From NCBI GenBank assembly GCA_944388045.1, contig CALXHG010000010.1, positions 1-61,459 of the forward strand: 61,459 nt of DNA, read 5' to 3'. The position numbers and the translations under genes are program-made. The notes below the pieces were generated by a model that saw nothing but the letters and a program-made list of their open reading frames with translations, was not told the DNA's origin and ran no database searches. Of this stretch, positions 16,822 through 26,958 are shown piece by piece (the first letter of the stretch is position 1; the number at the start of each line of letters is the position of its first letter). The DNA is from an uncultured Clostridia bacterium (GTDB lineage: Bacteria > Bacillota > Clostridia > TANB77 > CAG-508).

Positions 16822-19050
16822 TTATAAATTTTTTAATTTAAATTCCAATCCTGTATTTCTTTTTTTACTATCTACATTTTTTATCATAAAATCTACAACT
16901 TTGTCATATCCTATTACTATTAGTAATTTTTTAGCTCTAGTAATACCTGTATAAAGCAGATTTCTAGTTAAAAGCATAGGTGCAGCTTGTGGAATTACCA
17001 TAATTACTACATCAAATTCACTTCCTTGTGCTTTATGTATTGTTACACAATAACTATGTTCTATTTGTTCTAAATCATTAAATTCATACCAACATACTTT
17101 TTCATCATCAAATTTTATTCTTATATTTTTTTCTTTTTCATTTATATTTGTTATTGTTCCTGTTTCTCCATTAAATACACCATTTCCAACATCTAAACTT
17201 TCTCCATCTTTTCTTTCCCAATACATATCATAATTGTTTTTGGTTTGCATTACTCTATCTCCAATTCTAAAAGTTGCTCCCATACTTAGTTTTTCTGGCT
17301 CTCCTTCTCTATGAGGATTTAATTCTTGTTGTAATGCTTTATTTAACTCTTTGGTTCCTAACATTCCTTTTTTAGTTGGTGTTAAAACTTGTATATTTTC
17401 AAAAAAATCATAATCTCCATATTTTTTTAATCTTCCATTACATAATGATAAAATTTGTTCAAGTATTTTTTCTGGATTATTTTCTTTTATGAAAAAAAAG
17501 TCTTCTTTTTGGTTTTCTTCTAAAATATGGTCATCTTTTTGAATAAAATTTTTCCCTTCATTAACTCTATGGGCATTTACTATTATTTTACTTTTTGCTG
17601 CTTGCCTAAAAATTTGATTTAAATGTACTGTAGGAATTTTTTCTGATGAAATAATATCTTTTAATACACTTCCAGGTCCTACTGATGGTAACTGATCTGT
17701 ATCTCCCACTAAAATTAATTTTGTACCTAAATAAATACAACTTAATAAAGAATTCATTATAAACATATCTACCATTGAAACTTCATCAACTATAATTATA
17801 TCTGCATCTATAGGAGCACCTTCATATTCTTTATCTTTTTTATAAAATGTTTCTTCATCTAATTTTCCTATTTCTAATAATCTATGTAATGTTGAAGCTT
17901 CTTCTCCTGTTGTTTCTGTTATTCTTTTTGCTGCCCTTCCTGTTGGAGCACTTAAGACAATATTATATTTTTTTTGCTTATAAATTTCTATTATACTTTT
18001 TATTATTGTAGTTTTTCCAGTTCCCGGTCCTCCAGTTATTATTGTTACATTATTTTCATTTATCATTTTTATTGCTTCTTTTTGTTTTTCTGATAATAAC
18101 ATATCTGTTTTTTCTTCTACTAATTTTAATTCTTTTTCTATATTATTAAATTTTTTTGTATTTTTTGCTTGTTCTAATTTTATTATTCTTTCTGCTATAT
18201 TTTTTTCTGTTCTATAAAAACTATATAAATATATCCATTGTTCTCCATCTCTATTTTCTACAACTATATCATCATTTACTTTAAGTGTTAAAAGTCCTTC
18301 TTCAATAACTTCTGTTGATACTCCTAGTAATTGTTTTACATATTCTATTAAATTTTCTTTTAATGTACAGCAATGTCCATTATATGTAATTTTAATAAGT
18401 GCATATTTAATTCCACTTGTTATTCTTTTTTGGCTTTCTCTATCAATTCCCAGTTTTATAGCCATTTGATCTATTTGGTTAAAATCTACCCCTCTAGAAA
18501 TGTCAATTAATATATATGGGTCTGCTTCTATTTGTTGTATAGCATTTATACCTAATAAATTGTATACTTTTTTTGCACTTTCTGCTCCAATTCCAAATTT
18601 CTCTAAGAAACCAACTATTTGCCATACTTCCCAATTTTCAACAAAACTTTCTGATATTTCTTTAGCTTTTTCTTTAGATATCCCTTTTATTTGTGCTAAT
18701 TTTTCTGGATTGAATTTTAAAACATGTATTGTATCATCTCCAAATAAATTTATTATCTTTTTTGCTGTTGCAGGTCCAACTCCTTTTATATTTCCACTTG
18801 CTAAATACTTTTCTAGTGCTCCAAGTGTTTTTGGCATTAATTTTTCGAATGTTTCTATTTTAAATTGTTCTCCATAATCTTTATGTTCTACAAACTTACC
18901 ATATATTTTTAAAGAATCTCCTTTACTTATAAATGGCAAATATCCTACTATTGTAAATTGTTCTTCTTCTGTTTCAAATATTCCTATAGTGTAACCATTT
19001 ACTTCATTTTGAAATATTATTTCTGTTAGTATTCCTTCTTTTTCTTCCAA
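16822..19050 (-). CDS. recD2: ATP-dependent RecD2 helicase
   Basis: The 742-residue protein is a RecD2/YrrC-type SF1B 5'-3' helicase, which acts without RecBC. The N-terminal region has an OB-like segment and tandem helix-hairpin-helix motifs (IKGVGPATAKKI, IKGISKEKAKEI). The helicase core has Walker A TGGPGTGKTT near residue 340, Walker B DIIIVDEVSMVD, VGDTDQLPSVGPG, and the C-terminal VTIHKAQGSEFD and YTGITRAKKLL motifs. The start codon is TTG, with AAAGAGG upstream. recN lies 176 nt downstream and has its own promoter. Confidence 0.96.
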   Translation of the reverse strand: MEEKEGILTEIIFQNEVNGYTIGIFETEEEQFTIVGYLPFISKGDSLKIYGKFVEHKDYGEQFKIETFEKLMPKTLGALEKYLASGNIKGVGPATAKKIINLFGDDTIHVLKFNPEKLAQIKGISKEKAKEISESFVENWEVWQIVGFLEKFGIGAESAKKVYNLLGINAIQQIEADPYILIDISRGVDFNQIDQMAIKLGIDRESQKRITSGIKYALIKITYNGHCCTLKENLIEYVKQLLGVSTEVIEEGLLTLKVNDDIVVENRDGEQWIYLYSFYRTEKNIAERIIKLEQAKNTKKFNNIEKELKLVEEKTDMLLSEKQKEAIKMINENNVTIITGGPGTGKTTIIKSIIEIYKQKKYNIVLSAPTGRAAKRITETTGEEASTLHRLLEIGKLDEETFYKKDKEYEGAPIDADIIIVDEVSMVDMFIMNSLLSCIYLGTKLILVGDTDQLPSVGPGSVLKDIISSEKIPTVHLNQIFRQAAKSKIIVNAHRVNEGKNFIQKDDHILEENQKEDFFFIKENNPEKILEQILSLCNGRLKKYGDYDFFENIQVLTPTKKGMLGTKELNKALQQELNPHREGEPEKLSMGATFRIGDRVMQTKNNYDMYWERKDGESLDVGNGVFNGETGTITNINEKEKNIRIKFDDEKVCWYEFNDLEQIEHSYCVTIHKAQGSEFDVVIMVIPQAAPMLLTRNLLYTGITRAKKLLIVIGYDKVVDFMIKNVDSKKRNTGLEFKLKNL

Positions 19051-19187
19051 ATTTTGACCTCTTTTCTTTTTTCGTTTTAATATTTAATTATTTGAAAAAC
19101 ATATAGTATAAAGTTTTCTCATTTCTACAAATATTAGTGTATCACAAAATCTTTATATTTTCAATCAATAATTTAGATAACATAAAT

Positions 19188-19216
19188 TTGCAACAAAATA
19201 CAATTAGTGGTATAAT
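19188..19216 (+). promoter_or_regulatory. Promoter of the foreign secreted-protein gene
   Basis: TTGCAA (19188-19193) and a perfect TATAAT (19211-19216) are separated by exactly 17 bp. Transcription would start near 19223, leaving a leader of about 95 nt. Confidence 0.75.
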
Positions 19217-19226
19217 ATAATTAATC

Positions 19227-19276
19227 GAATGTAGCAATACATTCTGTTGGAAACAAGGTGGAATTTTCACTTTGTT
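19227..19276 (+). promoter_or_regulatory. Two hairpins at the 5' end of the leader
   Basis: GAATGTA-GCAA-TACATTC (19227-19244) is a perfect 7-bp stem closed by a GNRA tetraloop, very near the predicted transcript end. AACAAGGTG (19252-19260) pairs with CACTTTGTT (19268-19276) with one G-U pair. A 5' stem next to the transcript end often stabilises mRNA; that role is inferred. Confidence 0.5.
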
Positions 19277-19318
19277 ATTGTTCACACTATTTTTTAAGAA
19301 TGGTAGGGAGGAATTACC

Positions 19319-19873
19319 ATGAAAAAGAAGTTTGTCGCAATGTTGTTCGCTACTGTCATGATGATTTGTTCCGGGCTGGTAGCTTTCGGAGCTGAGCCTA
19401 CTCCTGATGGGATTCATTTTCAGGAATTCATGTTGGAAGTTTACACAATGGACGAAGATGGCGTAATCCATCGGTCTTATATGGAGGGGATTATTGATTG
19501 CCCCACTGATGTGTTTTCCACAGACATGATTATGATTGATGGGAGTACCGATGATCCTCAGCTCTTCAGAATTGAGGAGCAGAAAAAAGCAGTACTTGAG
19601 CAGTATTCGCTGTTCAACCCTGCAAAGGAAATTTGGAACCTTATCAAAAAGGGTGCCAAGGTTGATGCCAATATCTCGAAAAATCTGGATGGCAAATACC
19701 AGATGAACTTTAAAGTTTATCTGGAGGCTGACCAGAAAACTGAGACAACTGGCTTTGACGGCTGTGCCTTACCTGATGCCTGCAAATATACCATCGAAAA
19801 AGGTGGTATTGAGTATGGTGTAAGCCCCATTCAGATTGAGTGGTCTCTCACTCTTCCGACAATTAATTTTTAA
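19319..19873 (+). CDS. Secreted protein of foreign composition, unknown function
   Basis: The 184-residue protein has a clear signal peptide (MKKKFVAMLFATVMMICSGLVAFGA, cleavage probably after GLVAFGA). The mature part has two cysteines late in the sequence (GCALPDAC) and no family that I recognise. The gene is much richer in G and C than its neighbours and uses codons they avoid, including CGG at codon 52. It has its own promoter, a strong GGAGG ribosome site and its own terminator, so it forms a self-contained cassette between recD2 and metK. Recent horizontal transfer is the likely origin. Confidence 0.8.
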   Translation: MKKKFVAMLFATVMMICSGLVAFGAEPTPDGIHFQEFMLEVYTMDEDGVIHRSYMEGIIDCPTDVFSTDMIMIDGSTDDPQLFRIEEQKKAVLEQYSLFNPAKEIWNLIKKGAKVDANISKNLDGKYQMNFKVYLEADQKTETTGFDGCALPDACKYTIEKGGIEYGVSPIQIEWSLTLPTINF

Positions 19874-19879
19874 TTTAGT

Positions 19880-19917
19880 GTTACGGGGAGCCGATAATAT
19901 CGGCTCCCCTCCTTTTA
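19880..19917 (+). terminator. Terminator of the foreign gene
   Basis: GGGGAGCCGAT and ATCGGCTCCCC form an 11-bp GC-rich stem with a very short loop, followed by TCCTTTTATTG. It directly abuts the metK stop. Confidence 0.85.
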
Positions 19918-21039
19918 TTGAATAGGAAACAATTTTATAATTTTTTCCCATGGCAATTCTGGTTTACCAAAATGTCCATAATTAGTTGTTTTTGCATATA
20001 TTGGTTCACGTAATCCCAAATATTCTATAATTCCTTTTGGTGTTAAATCAAATTTATTTTTAATTATTGCTTCTATTTGCTCTTCTGGAATAGTATTTGT
20101 TCCAAAAGTATCTACAAATATAGACATTGGCTCTTCCATTCCTATTGCATATGCTACTTGTAATTCACATTTTTTTGCAAAACCATTTGCAACTATATTT
20201 TTAGCAATATGTCTCATCATATATGCACCACTACGGTCAACTTTTGTTGCATCTTTTCCAGAAAATGCTCCTCCTCCATGACGTGCATATCCACCATATG
20301 TATCTACAATAATTTTTCTCCCTGTCAACCCAGTGTCTCCAAGAGGACCTCCTATTACAAATCTTCCAGTTGGATTTATATAGTATTTTGTATGATTATC
20401 TAAATATTCCTCTGGAATAACTTCTTTTATTACTTTATCCATAATATCTGTTTTCAAAGTATTTATGTCTGCACTTTCTTCATGTTGTGTTGATATTAAT
20501 ATTGTATCAATTCTTTTTACTTTATCATTTTCATATTCTACAGTTACTTGAGTTTTACCATCTGGACGTAAATATGGTATAATTTTTTGTTTTCTAACAT
20601 CTGTTAGCCTTTTTGCTAATTTATGTGCCATTGAAATAGCAAAAGGCATATATTCTTCTGTTTCATCTGTTGCATAACCAAACATTATTCCTTGGTCTCC
20701 AGCACCACCAATATCTACACCTTGAGCAATATCTGAACTTTGTTTTGTTATATTAATATCTATTTCACAAGTTCTATAATCTATATCTAAATCAGCTCTA
20801 TCATATCCTATTTCTTTTATTCTTTCTCTTACTATTTTTTCAATATCTAATTTTGCATTTGATGTAATTTGTCCTGCAATTGTTATTTTATTTAATGATG
20901 CAAATGTTTCTACAGCTACTCTTGAATATTTATCTTGTTTTAATGTTTCATCTAATATTGTATCTGAAATGTAATCACATAATTTGTCTGGATGACCTTC
21001 TGTTACACTTTCAGATGTAAAGTACCATTTTTTCTTCAT
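19915..21039 (-). CDS. metK: S-adenosylmethionine synthetase
   Basis: MetK makes S-adenosylmethionine from methionine and ATP. The 374-residue protein carries [16 protein letters not shown] at the start, [12 protein letters not shown], the GGGAFSGKD phosphate loop and [18 protein letters not shown]. It is slightly shorter than the usual 380-395 residues. A SAM-I riboswitch with an intrinsic terminator lies directly upstream, so the end product should shut down its own synthesis. Confidence 0.98.
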   Translation of the reverse strand: MKKKWYFTSESVTEGHPDKLCDYISDTILDETLKQDKYSRVAVETFASLNKITIAGQITSNAKLDIEKIVRERIKEIGYDRADLDIDYRTCEIDINITKQSSDIAQGVDIGGAGDQGIMFGYATDETEEYMPFAISMAHKLAKRLTDVRKQKIIPYLRPDGKTQVTVEYENDKVKRIDTILISTQHEESADINTLKTDIMDKVIKEVIPEEYLDNHTKYYINPTGRFVIGGPLGDTGLTGRKIIVDTYGGYARHGGGAFSGKDATKVDRSGAYMMRHIAKNIVANGFAKKCELQVAYAIGMEEPMSIFVDTFGTNTIPEEQIEAIIKNKFDLTPKGIIEYLGLREPIYAKTTNYGHFGKPELPWEKIIKLFPIQ

Positions 21040-21117
21040 ATTCTTTTATGTTAATTTATTAACAATTCTCCTTATAATATATTTAGATTTTTTACAAGTG
21101 GATTTATCTATAAACCA

Positions 21118-21151
21118 AAAAAGAACTCATAACACTTGCTATGAGTTCTTT
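21118..21151 (-). terminator. Riboswitch-controlled terminator before metK
   Basis: On the minus strand AAGAACTCATA and TATGAGTTCTT form an 11-bp stem followed by TTTTTT. It begins right after the SAM-I aptamer and is the expression platform. Confidence 0.85.
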
Positions 21152-21254
21152 TTTTATCATCACTCAAAGCTAATGCTTTGACGGTTTTAGCACCTTGCTT
21201 TAATGTAGGTTGCTGTGGTTTCTACGAGCCGTTCTCTCCACCACTCTTGATAAC
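21152..21254 (-). promoter_or_regulatory. SAM-I (S-box) riboswitch
   Basis: On the minus strand the segment opens TTATCAAGAGTGGTGGAG, then has GGCTCGTAGAAACCACAGCAACC, AAGGTGCTAAAACC and ends GATGATAA, which re-pairs with the start to form P1. These are the conserved S-box core elements in order. SAM binding should stabilise P1 and favour the downstream terminator, reducing metK expression. Confidence 0.92.
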
Positions 21255-21272
21255 AATTTAAATTTTTATTTT

Positions 21273-21782
21273 CTAGATTAATTGTAATATAGCAACTTCA
21301 GCTGCATCTCCTCTACGAGGTCCAGCTTTAACTATTTTAGTGTATCCTCCAACTCTTCCTTCATATTTTGGAGCAATTTCATTAAATAATTTTGCCATTA
21401 CATCTACTCCATCAACTTTATTTAATTTTGTCATAATTTTTCTTCTTGCATTTAATCTTGATGGCATATCTTTTTGTCTTTTTTCTGTTTTTTCTTCTTT
21501 TACAACTTTTAAATATTCATTACCATTTTTACTTTTTGTTAATTCTGTAACTTTATTTCCTTTTGAATCTAATTTTGCTTTTATAATTTTAGCATCTACT
21601 GTTTCATAATTATCTTTTTCTTTAACAGCTAATGCTATAATACTATCTGCTATAGCTTTAACTTCTTTTGCTCTTGCTTCAGTTGTTTCTATTTTTCCTT
21701 TTAATATTAAATCTGTTGTTAAAGTTTTTAACATAGCATTTCTTATATCAGTTGTTCTACCTAATTTTCTATTTCTAGCCAA
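21273..21782 (-). CDS. rplQ: 50S ribosomal protein L17
   Basis: The conserved start is MARNRKLGRTTDIRNAML, and the conserved C terminus has GGYTKIVKAGPRRGDAAEVAILQL. At 169 residues it is longer than the usual 115-130 because of a lysine-rich insertion of about 45 residues (about 65-110), a feature seen in some Clostridia. The start is a TTG at 21782, since the GTG at 21791 overlaps the AGAGG ribosome site. It is the last gene of the alpha operon. Confidence 0.96.
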   Translation of the reverse strand: MARNRKLGRTTDIRNAMLKTLTTDLILKGKIETTEARAKEVKAIADSIIALAVKEKDNYETVDAKIIKAKLDSKGNKVTELTKSKNGNEYLKVVKEEKTEKRQKDMPSRLNARRKIMTKLNKVDGVDVMAKLFNEIAPKYEGRVGGYTKIVKAGPRRGDAAEVAILQLI

Positions 21783-21805
21783 TTTTTTCACCTCTTTATA
21801 TAATT

Positions 21806-22753
21806 TTATTCATCATCTTCTTTGAAATTAAGTCCTAATGAATGTAATTTTGCTGTAACTTCATCTAACGATTTCTTTCCTAAATTTCTAACTTTCATCA
21901 TTTCATCTTCTGTTTTATTTGTTAAATCTTCAACAGTTGATATTCCTGCTCTTTTTAAACAATTGAATGAACGAACAGATAATTCTAATTCTTCTATTGA
22001 AGTTTCTAATACTTTCTCTTTTTTGAATTCTTCTTTTTCTACCATTACTTGTGTACTTTTTGTTGTTTCTGATAAATCTATAAATAATTCTAGATGTTCT
22101 GTCATAACTTTTGCAGCTAAACTTAATGCTTCATGTGCTTTAAGACTTCCATCTGTCCATACTTCTATAATTAATTTATCATAATCAACCATTTGACCTA
22201 CTCTTGTGTTCTTTACTTGATAATTTACTTTTTTTACTGGTGTATAAATTGAATCTATTGGAAGCACAGATATGTCTTGGTTTGGTTTCTTATTTTTTTC
22301 TGAAGGAGTATATCCTCTACCCATATCAGCAGTTAATTCCATAATTAATTGTCCACCTTCTGCAACTGTTGCTATATGTAAATCTGGATTTAATACTTCT
22401 ACAGTTCCATCTGTTACTATATCTCCTGCTGTAACTTCTCCTTCTCCTTTAAAGTTAATTCTCATAACTTTTTCTTCATTCTCAGAAAATTTTAATCTTA
22501 CATTTTTTAAGTTTAGTATAATTTCTGGTACATCTTCTACAACATTTGGTATGCTAGAAAATTCATGTAAAACTCCATCTATTTTAACACTTGTTATTGC
22601 ACATCCTGTTAAAGATGATAGTAATATTCTTCTTAATGAATTTCCTATTGTTACACCATATCCTCTTTCTAATGGTTCACATACAAATTTTGCATAATTT
22701 TTGTTATCATCAACCTCTAGACATTCAATATTTGGCTTTTCAAATTCTATCAT
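21806..22753 (-). CDS. rpoA: RNA polymerase alpha subunit
   Basis: The 315-residue protein has the N-terminal assembly domain ([18 protein letters not shown]) and a C-terminal helix-hairpin-helix domain ([19 protein letters not shown], then [12 protein letters not shown]). It nucleates polymerase assembly and contacts UP elements and activators. AGGAGGTAGAA precedes the ATG. It sits between rpsD and rplQ as in other Firmicutes. Confidence 0.98.
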   Translation of the reverse strand: MIEFEKPNIECLEVDDNKNYAKFVCEPLERGYGVTIGNSLRRILLSSLTGCAITSVKIDGVLHEFSSIPNVVEDVPEIILNLKNVRLKFSENEEKVMRINFKGEGEVTAGDIVTDGTVEVLNPDLHIATVAEGGQLIMELTADMGRGYTPSEKNKKPNQDISVLPIDSIYTPVKKVNYQVKNTRVGQMVDYDKLIIEVWTDGSLKAHEALSLAAKVMTEHLELFIDLSETTKSTQVMVEKEEFKKEKVLETSIEELELSVRSFNCLKRAGISTVEDLTNKTEDEMMKVRNLGKKSLDEVTAKLHSLGLNFKEDDE

Positions 22754-22776
22754 TTCTACCTCCTAATATTTAAAAA

Positions 22777-23403
22777 CTATTTAGAGTAAAGCTCTACTAT
22801 TAAATGCTCTTCGACTGGAATATCAACATCTTCTCTAGATGCTAATCTTATTACTTTACCACTTAAATTTTCACTATTTAATTCTAACCAAGCTGGAACT
22901 GGTCTGGCTGAATTTACTTCTATATTTGCTTTTATTGCTCCATTATCTTTTTTGTTTTCTCTTACTGTTATAACATCTCCTGCTTTAACTAAATAAGATG
23001 GAATATCAACTTTGTGTCCATTTACAGCAAATTGACCATGGTTAACAAGTTGTCTTGCTTGAGCTCTTGAAGCTCCAAATCCTAATCTATATACAACATT
23101 ATCTAATCTGCTTTCTAATATTTGTAATAGATTTTCACCTGTTATTCCTTTTTTATTAGATGCCATTTCAAAATAACCTCTAAATTGTTTTTCTCCTACT
23201 CCATAATATGATTTTGTTTTTTGTTTTTCTCTTAATTGAGTTCCGTATTCAGATAGTTTTGCTCTTTTTTGTCCATGTTGTCCTGGTGCATAATTTCTTC
23301 TAGAAATACTGCATTTATCAGAATAACATCTTGAACCTTTTAAGAACAATTTTTGTCCTTCTCTACGGCAAATACGACATTGTTCGTCTGTATAACGTGC
23401 CAT
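22777..23403 (-). CDS. rpsD: 30S ribosomal protein S4
   Basis: The 208-residue protein begins [16 protein letters not shown] and retains four cysteines (9, 12, 26, 31), so it is the zinc-binding form. The S4 RNA-binding domain ([28 protein letters not shown]) is present. S4 assembles the 30S body and represses its own operon in other bacteria. Confidence 0.98.
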   Translation of the reverse strand: MARYTDEQCRICRREGQKLFLKGSRCYSDKCSISRRNYAPGQHGQKRAKLSEYGTQLREKQKTKSYYGVGEKQFRGYFEMASNKKGITGENLLQILESRLDNVVYRLGFGASRAQARQLVNHGQFAVNGHKVDIPSYLVKAGDVITVRENKKDNGAIKANIEVNSARPVPAWLELNSENLSGKVIRLASREDVDIPVEEHLIVELYSK

Positions 23404-23639
23404 CTTTTTACACCTCTTTCATAATTTTTTGTATTTATTTTCTTGAATTTTTCTAATTTTTATTTTTATATAAAACATACTTTTTATGTTATTTAATTTT
23501 CATTTTATATTTTTTACATAAAAATATAAATTTTATATTTTACTTGTTTATAAGTTATCTTTCTTTTTTTATTAAATATAATTGAATATTTTTGTAATTA
23601 AATTACAAATAGAATTTAAAATATAATTTATATTAAAAA

Positions 23640-24038
23640 TTATACTCTTCTTCTTTTTGGTGGTCTACATCCATTGTGTGGGATTGGTGTAACATCTTTA
23701 ATGCTACTAATTTCTAATCCTGCTGATTGTAAAGATCTTATTGCAGATTCTCTACCAGCTCCTGGTCCTTTTACATATACTTCTACTGTTTTTAGTCCAT
23801 GTTCCATTGCTGCTTTTGCTGCTTTTTCAGCAACTTCTCCAGCTGCAAATGGTGTACTTTTTCTTGAACCTTTAAAGCCTTGTCCTCCAGCACTTCCCCA
23901 TGATATAGTATTTCCATTTATATCTGTAATTGTTACTATTGTATTATTAAAACTAGAATGAATATGAGCTGCACCTTTATCTATGTTTTTTCTATTTCTT
24001 CTAGCTACAGTTTTTTTTGCAACATTTTTATTAGCCAT
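23640..24038 (-). CDS. rpsK: 30S ribosomal protein S11
   Basis: The 132-residue protein contains [27 protein letters not shown] and the conserved end [17 protein letters not shown]. It forms part of the 30S platform. A gap of 236 nt without a gene separates it from rpsD downstream; I see only AT-rich sequence there, possibly a leader. Confidence 0.98.
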   Translation of the reverse strand: MANKNVAKKTVARRNRKNIDKGAAHIHSSFNNTIVTITDINGNTISWGSAGGQGFKGSRKSTPFAAGEVAEKAAKAAMEHGLKTVEVYVKGPGAGRESAIRSLQSAGLEISSIKDVTPIPHNGCRPPKRRRV

Positions 24039-24093
24039 TTTTATTTTTTTCCCTCCTTAAATTTGAGAATTTAAATTTAATATTTATTCAAGT

Positions 24094-24471
24094 CTATTTT
24101 GTTTCTTTTTTAGATCTGCTTACTAATTTTCTTGGACCTTTTCTTGTACGAGCATTTGTTTTTGTTCTTTGTCCTCTTACAGGAAGTCCTCTTCTATGTC
24201 TTAATCCTCTGTAGCATCCAATTTCTGTAAGTCTTTTTATATTAAGAGCTACTTCTCTTCTTAAATCACCTTCAACTTTATATGATTCATCAATAACTTT
24301 TCTTATATTATTAACTTCATCATCAGTTAAGTCTTTAACTCTTGTATCTGGATTAACTCCAGCTTTTTCTAATATTTTGTTTGAGCTAGTTACTCCTATA
24401 CCATATATATATGTAAGTCCTATCTCAACTCTTTTATCTTTAGGTAAGTCTACTCCTGCTATACGAGCCAT
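24094..24471 (-). CDS. rpsM: 30S ribosomal protein S13
   Basis: The 125-residue protein begins [26 protein letters not shown] and ends with the [22 protein letters not shown] tail, both diagnostic. The start at 24471 is chosen because GGAGGTG lies just upstream; the frame extends 30 codons further without support. A 320-nt interval with a large hairpin lies between it and rpmJ. Confidence 0.97.
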   Translation of the reverse strand: MARIAGVDLPKDKRVEIGLTYIYGIGVTSSNKILEKAGVNPDTRVKDLTDDEVNNIRKVIDESYKVEGDLRREVALNIKRLTEIGCYRGLRHRRGLPVRGQRTKTNARTRKGPRKLVSRSKKETK

Positions 24472-24672
24472 GTTTTTTTGCACCTCCAAATTATTTTTCT
24501 TTTTTGAAAAAAATTTATTTTGATTATTTACTTTATTTTTTCTATAAAATATAAATACCAAAATCTTTTTTCAATTTTTTCTTTTTTTAATTGTTTTGTC
24601 CTAATTTCTTCTAAAGGTGAAATGCATCTATTATTTATTTAATAGATCTTTAAAATAAATTTTGGACATATA

Positions 24673-24781
24673 TATAAACACAAACTAGATAAGTAAGCAA
24701 TATTGTATAAAATGTCTTTTTAGTTTAATACTCAATAAATTAACAATATTGTTTTACAGCCGCTACCTCATTTGTGTTATA
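24673..24781 (-). promoter_or_regulatory. Large hairpin in the rpmJ-rpsM leader
   Basis: Outer arms (24673-24688 and 24766-24781, around ACACAAA/TTTGTGT) and inner arms (24693-24706 and 24743-24757, around CAATATTG) fold this 109-nt segment into one long stem-loop. It lies in the 24472-24792 interval, which has no gene. Position suggests a ribosomal-protein leader, for example an S4 target, but the family is not recognised. Confidence 0.5.
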
Positions 24782-24792
24782 AACATAAGGAA

Positions 24793-24906
24793 TTAACCTT
24801 GTCTTTGTTTGTGTTTAGGGTTTTCACAAATAACTCTAATTACACCTTTTCTTTTTATTACTTTACATTTATCGCACATTTTCTTTACTGATGGTCTAAC
24901 CTTCAT
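24793..24906 (-). CDS. rpmJ: 50S ribosomal protein L36
   Basis: The 37-residue product begins [15 protein letters not shown] and ends NPKHKQRQG. It keeps the zinc ligands (three Cys and one His). AAGGAGGTGC precedes the ATG. It lies between infA and rpsM, its normal place. Confidence 0.97.
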   Translation of the reverse strand: MKVRPSVKKMCDKCKVIKRKGVIRVICENPKHKQRQG

Positions 24907-25048
24907 TTTTTGCACCTCCTTAAATTGTCTGTGAACATTCGATAATTAAGCTTTTTCCACCTTTGGTCAAATATTATTTCCTTGCCTGATGGTATACTTG
25001 TTCCCAAACAAAAAATATTTTATATATTGGGTTAATGTGATATATTCT

Positions 25049-25267
25049 TTATTTTGCTCTCCATGTGATTCTTCCTCTTGTTAAATCATATGGTGATAGT
25101 TCTACTTTTACTTTATCTCCTGGTAATATTTTTATATAATTCATTCTTAGTTTTCCTGAAATATGAGCTAATATTTGATGTCCATTTTCAAGCTCTACTT
25201 TAAAATTTGTATTAGGTAATGTTTCTACAACAACTCCTTCTACTTCTATAACATCTTCCTTTGCCAA
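25049..25267 (-). CDS. infA: Translation initiation factor IF-1
   Basis: The 72-residue OB-fold protein contains [41 protein letters not shown] and the end [14 protein letters not shown]. The start is TTG at 25267, since the preceding AAAGGAGG fits that codon and the protein then begins [11 protein letters not shown] as in homologues. Confidence 0.97.
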   Translation of the reverse strand: MAKEDVIEVEGVVVETLPNTNFKVELENGHQILAHISGKLRMNYIKILPGDKVKVELSPYDLTRGRITWRAK

Positions 25268-25382
25268 GATTCTTCCTCCTTTTAAAGAACACATAAAATC
25301 TATAATTTTTATAGATTTCTTTTTTCTCTTTTACCAGATTTTGTTAAAAATCTGGTTTTAACTCATTTATTATATAACATTT

Positions 25383-26153
25383 TTAAATGATTGTCAATAT
25401 TTCTGGTTCATTTTCTGTAATTAATATTGTATTTTCATAATGTGCTGATAAACTACCATCTTCTGTGATAATTGTCCATCCATCATCTAATTCTAAAATA
25501 TTAGGACTTCCTGCAATAACCATTGGTTCTATAGCAAGTGTCATTCCTGGTTCAAGTCTTATTCCTCTACCAGCTTTTCCGTAATTTGGTATTTCCGGTT
25601 CTTCATGCATATCTTTTCCTATTCCATGTCCTTCAAATTCTCTTACAACAGAATATCCTTGTGATTTAACATATTCTCCAATTGCATGTGAAATATCTCC
25701 TATTCTATTTCCTTTTCTTGCATATTTAATTCCTTCAAAAAAAGCTTGTTTTGTTACTTCTACTAATCTTTTTGCTTCTTTTGATACATTTCCAACCATC
25801 AAAGTTCTTGCAGCATCACCATTATAACCATTTTTTAATGCTACTAAATCTATACTTACAATATCTCCATCTTTTATAATTCTTTTTTTTGATGGAACTC
25901 CATGTATGACCTCATCATTTATTGAAATACATGTTGCAGCAGGATATGGTGGAACACCTTTTATTCCAGGATTATATCCTTTTTCTGCTGATACTGCTCC
26001 ATTTTTCTTCATTGTTTCTTCTGCAATTCTATCTAAGTCTGCTGTTGTCATTCCTGGTTTTATTGCTTCTTCTATTGCTTTATGTGTTAAAGCAGTTACT
26101 CTACCTGCTTCTCTCATTAGTTCAATTTCTCTTTTTGATTTAATTGTTACCAT
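25383..26153 (-). CDS. map: Type I methionine aminopeptidase
   Basis: The 256-residue enzyme removes N-terminal methionine. Metal ligands are visible in VSIDLVALKNGYNGDAART (two Asp), EGHGIGKDMHEEP (His), AIEPM (Glu) and the C-terminal HYENTILIT (Glu). It lies 34 nt after adk and before infA, as in the Bacillus alpha/spc operon. Confidence 0.97.
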   Translation of the reverse strand: MVTIKSKREIELMREAGRVTALTHKAIEEAIKPGMTTADLDRIAEETMKKNGAVSAEKGYNPGIKGVPPYPAATCISINDEVIHGVPSKKRIIKDGDIVSIDLVALKNGYNGDAARTLMVGNVSKEAKRLVEVTKQAFFEGIKYARKGNRIGDISHAIGEYVKSQGYSVVREFEGHGIGKDMHEEPEIPNYGKAGRGIRLEPGMTLAIEPMVIAGSPNILELDDGWTIITEDGSLSAHYENTILITENEPEILTII

Positions 26154-26187
26154 TATACTTCTGCTTCCTTTCTAATCTTATAAAGCA

Positions 26188-26853
26188 TTATTTTTTAATA
26201 TCTTTTACAATATCTCTTGCAACATCTTTTCCCATTCTATTAATAGAAACACTAACAGTTTCTGTTCTTAATACTCCTTTATTTTTATAATACTCTACTA
26301 ATGGACTTGTTTTTTCTTCATATATTTCTAGTCTTCTTTTAATTGCTTCTGGATTTGAGTCATCATCTCTTTGTTTTAATGGTGATCCACATTTATCACA
26401 TATTCCTTCAACTTTTGGTGGATGTAATTTTGTATTATATGTTGCTTTACAATCTGGGTTTGTACATACCCTTCTTGTTAACATTCTATCTATAATTTCT
26501 TCTTTTGGAGTTACTAAATTAACTACTAAGTCTATTTTTTCTCCTTTTGCTTCTAAAATTTTGTCTAATTCTTCTGCTTGTTTTATTGTTCTTGGAAAAC
26601 CATCTAATATAACACCATTTTTTGCATCATCCCATGTAAGTCTATCTTCTACCATTGGTATTGTAATTTCATCTGGAACTAAATTTCCTTGTGAAATATA
26701 CTTATCTGCTTCTATTCCTAATGGTGTTTTTTCTGTAATATTTTTTCTAAAAATATCTCCTGTAGAAATTTGTATCATACCTGTATTTTCACTAATTTCT
26801 CCAGCAACAGTTCCTTTTCCTGTTCCTTGTGCGCCTAACATAATAATATTCAT
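26188..26853 (-). CDS. adk: Adenylate kinase
   Basis: The 221-residue enzyme interconverts ATP, AMP and ADP. It has the P-loop MLGAQGTGKGT, DGFPRTIKQAEELD, and a zinc lid with two CxxC-type pairs (CTNPDC and CDKC), so it is the long Gram-positive form. In most Firmicutes secY precedes adk; here a repeat element and an unrelated gene lie upstream instead. Confidence 0.97.
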   Translation of the reverse strand: MNIIMLGAQGTGKGTVAGEISENTGMIQISTGDIFRKNITEKTPLGIEADKYISQGNLVPDEITIPMVEDRLTWDDAKNGVILDGFPRTIKQAEELDKILEAKGEKIDLVVNLVTPKEEIIDRMLTRRVCTNPDCKATYNTKLHPPKVEGICDKCGSPLKQRDDDSNPEAIKRRLEIYEEKTSPLVEYYKNKGVLRTETVSVSINRMGKDVARDIVKDIKK

Positions 26854-26912
26854 AATAATTCTTTCCTTTCTATTTTTATTCTCTTTTTTGACTTATATAT
26901 TTTACTCTAAAA

Positions 26913-26950
26913 TTCAAAAAATAGCAAGAGTTTCTTGCTATTTTTTTGAA
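26913..26950. terminator. Bidirectional terminator hairpin
   Basis: TTCAAAAAATAGCAAGA pairs with CTTGCTATTTTTTTGAA around a tiny loop, with T-runs on both strands. On the minus strand it would end transcription from the 27299 gene after the repeat element. Confidence 0.8.
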
Positions 26951-26958
26951 AATACTAT

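Noticed and set aside
19142..19471. Antisense reading frame opposite the foreign gene
   Set aside because: It overlaps the promoter and signal-peptide region of a better-supported gene and has no ribosome site.
25567..25600. Other CGG strings in native genes (for example in map, pnp, recD2, pth)
   Set aside because: On inspection they span codon boundaries (such as TAC GGA, GAC GGA, CCG GGA) and are not in-frame CGG codons.
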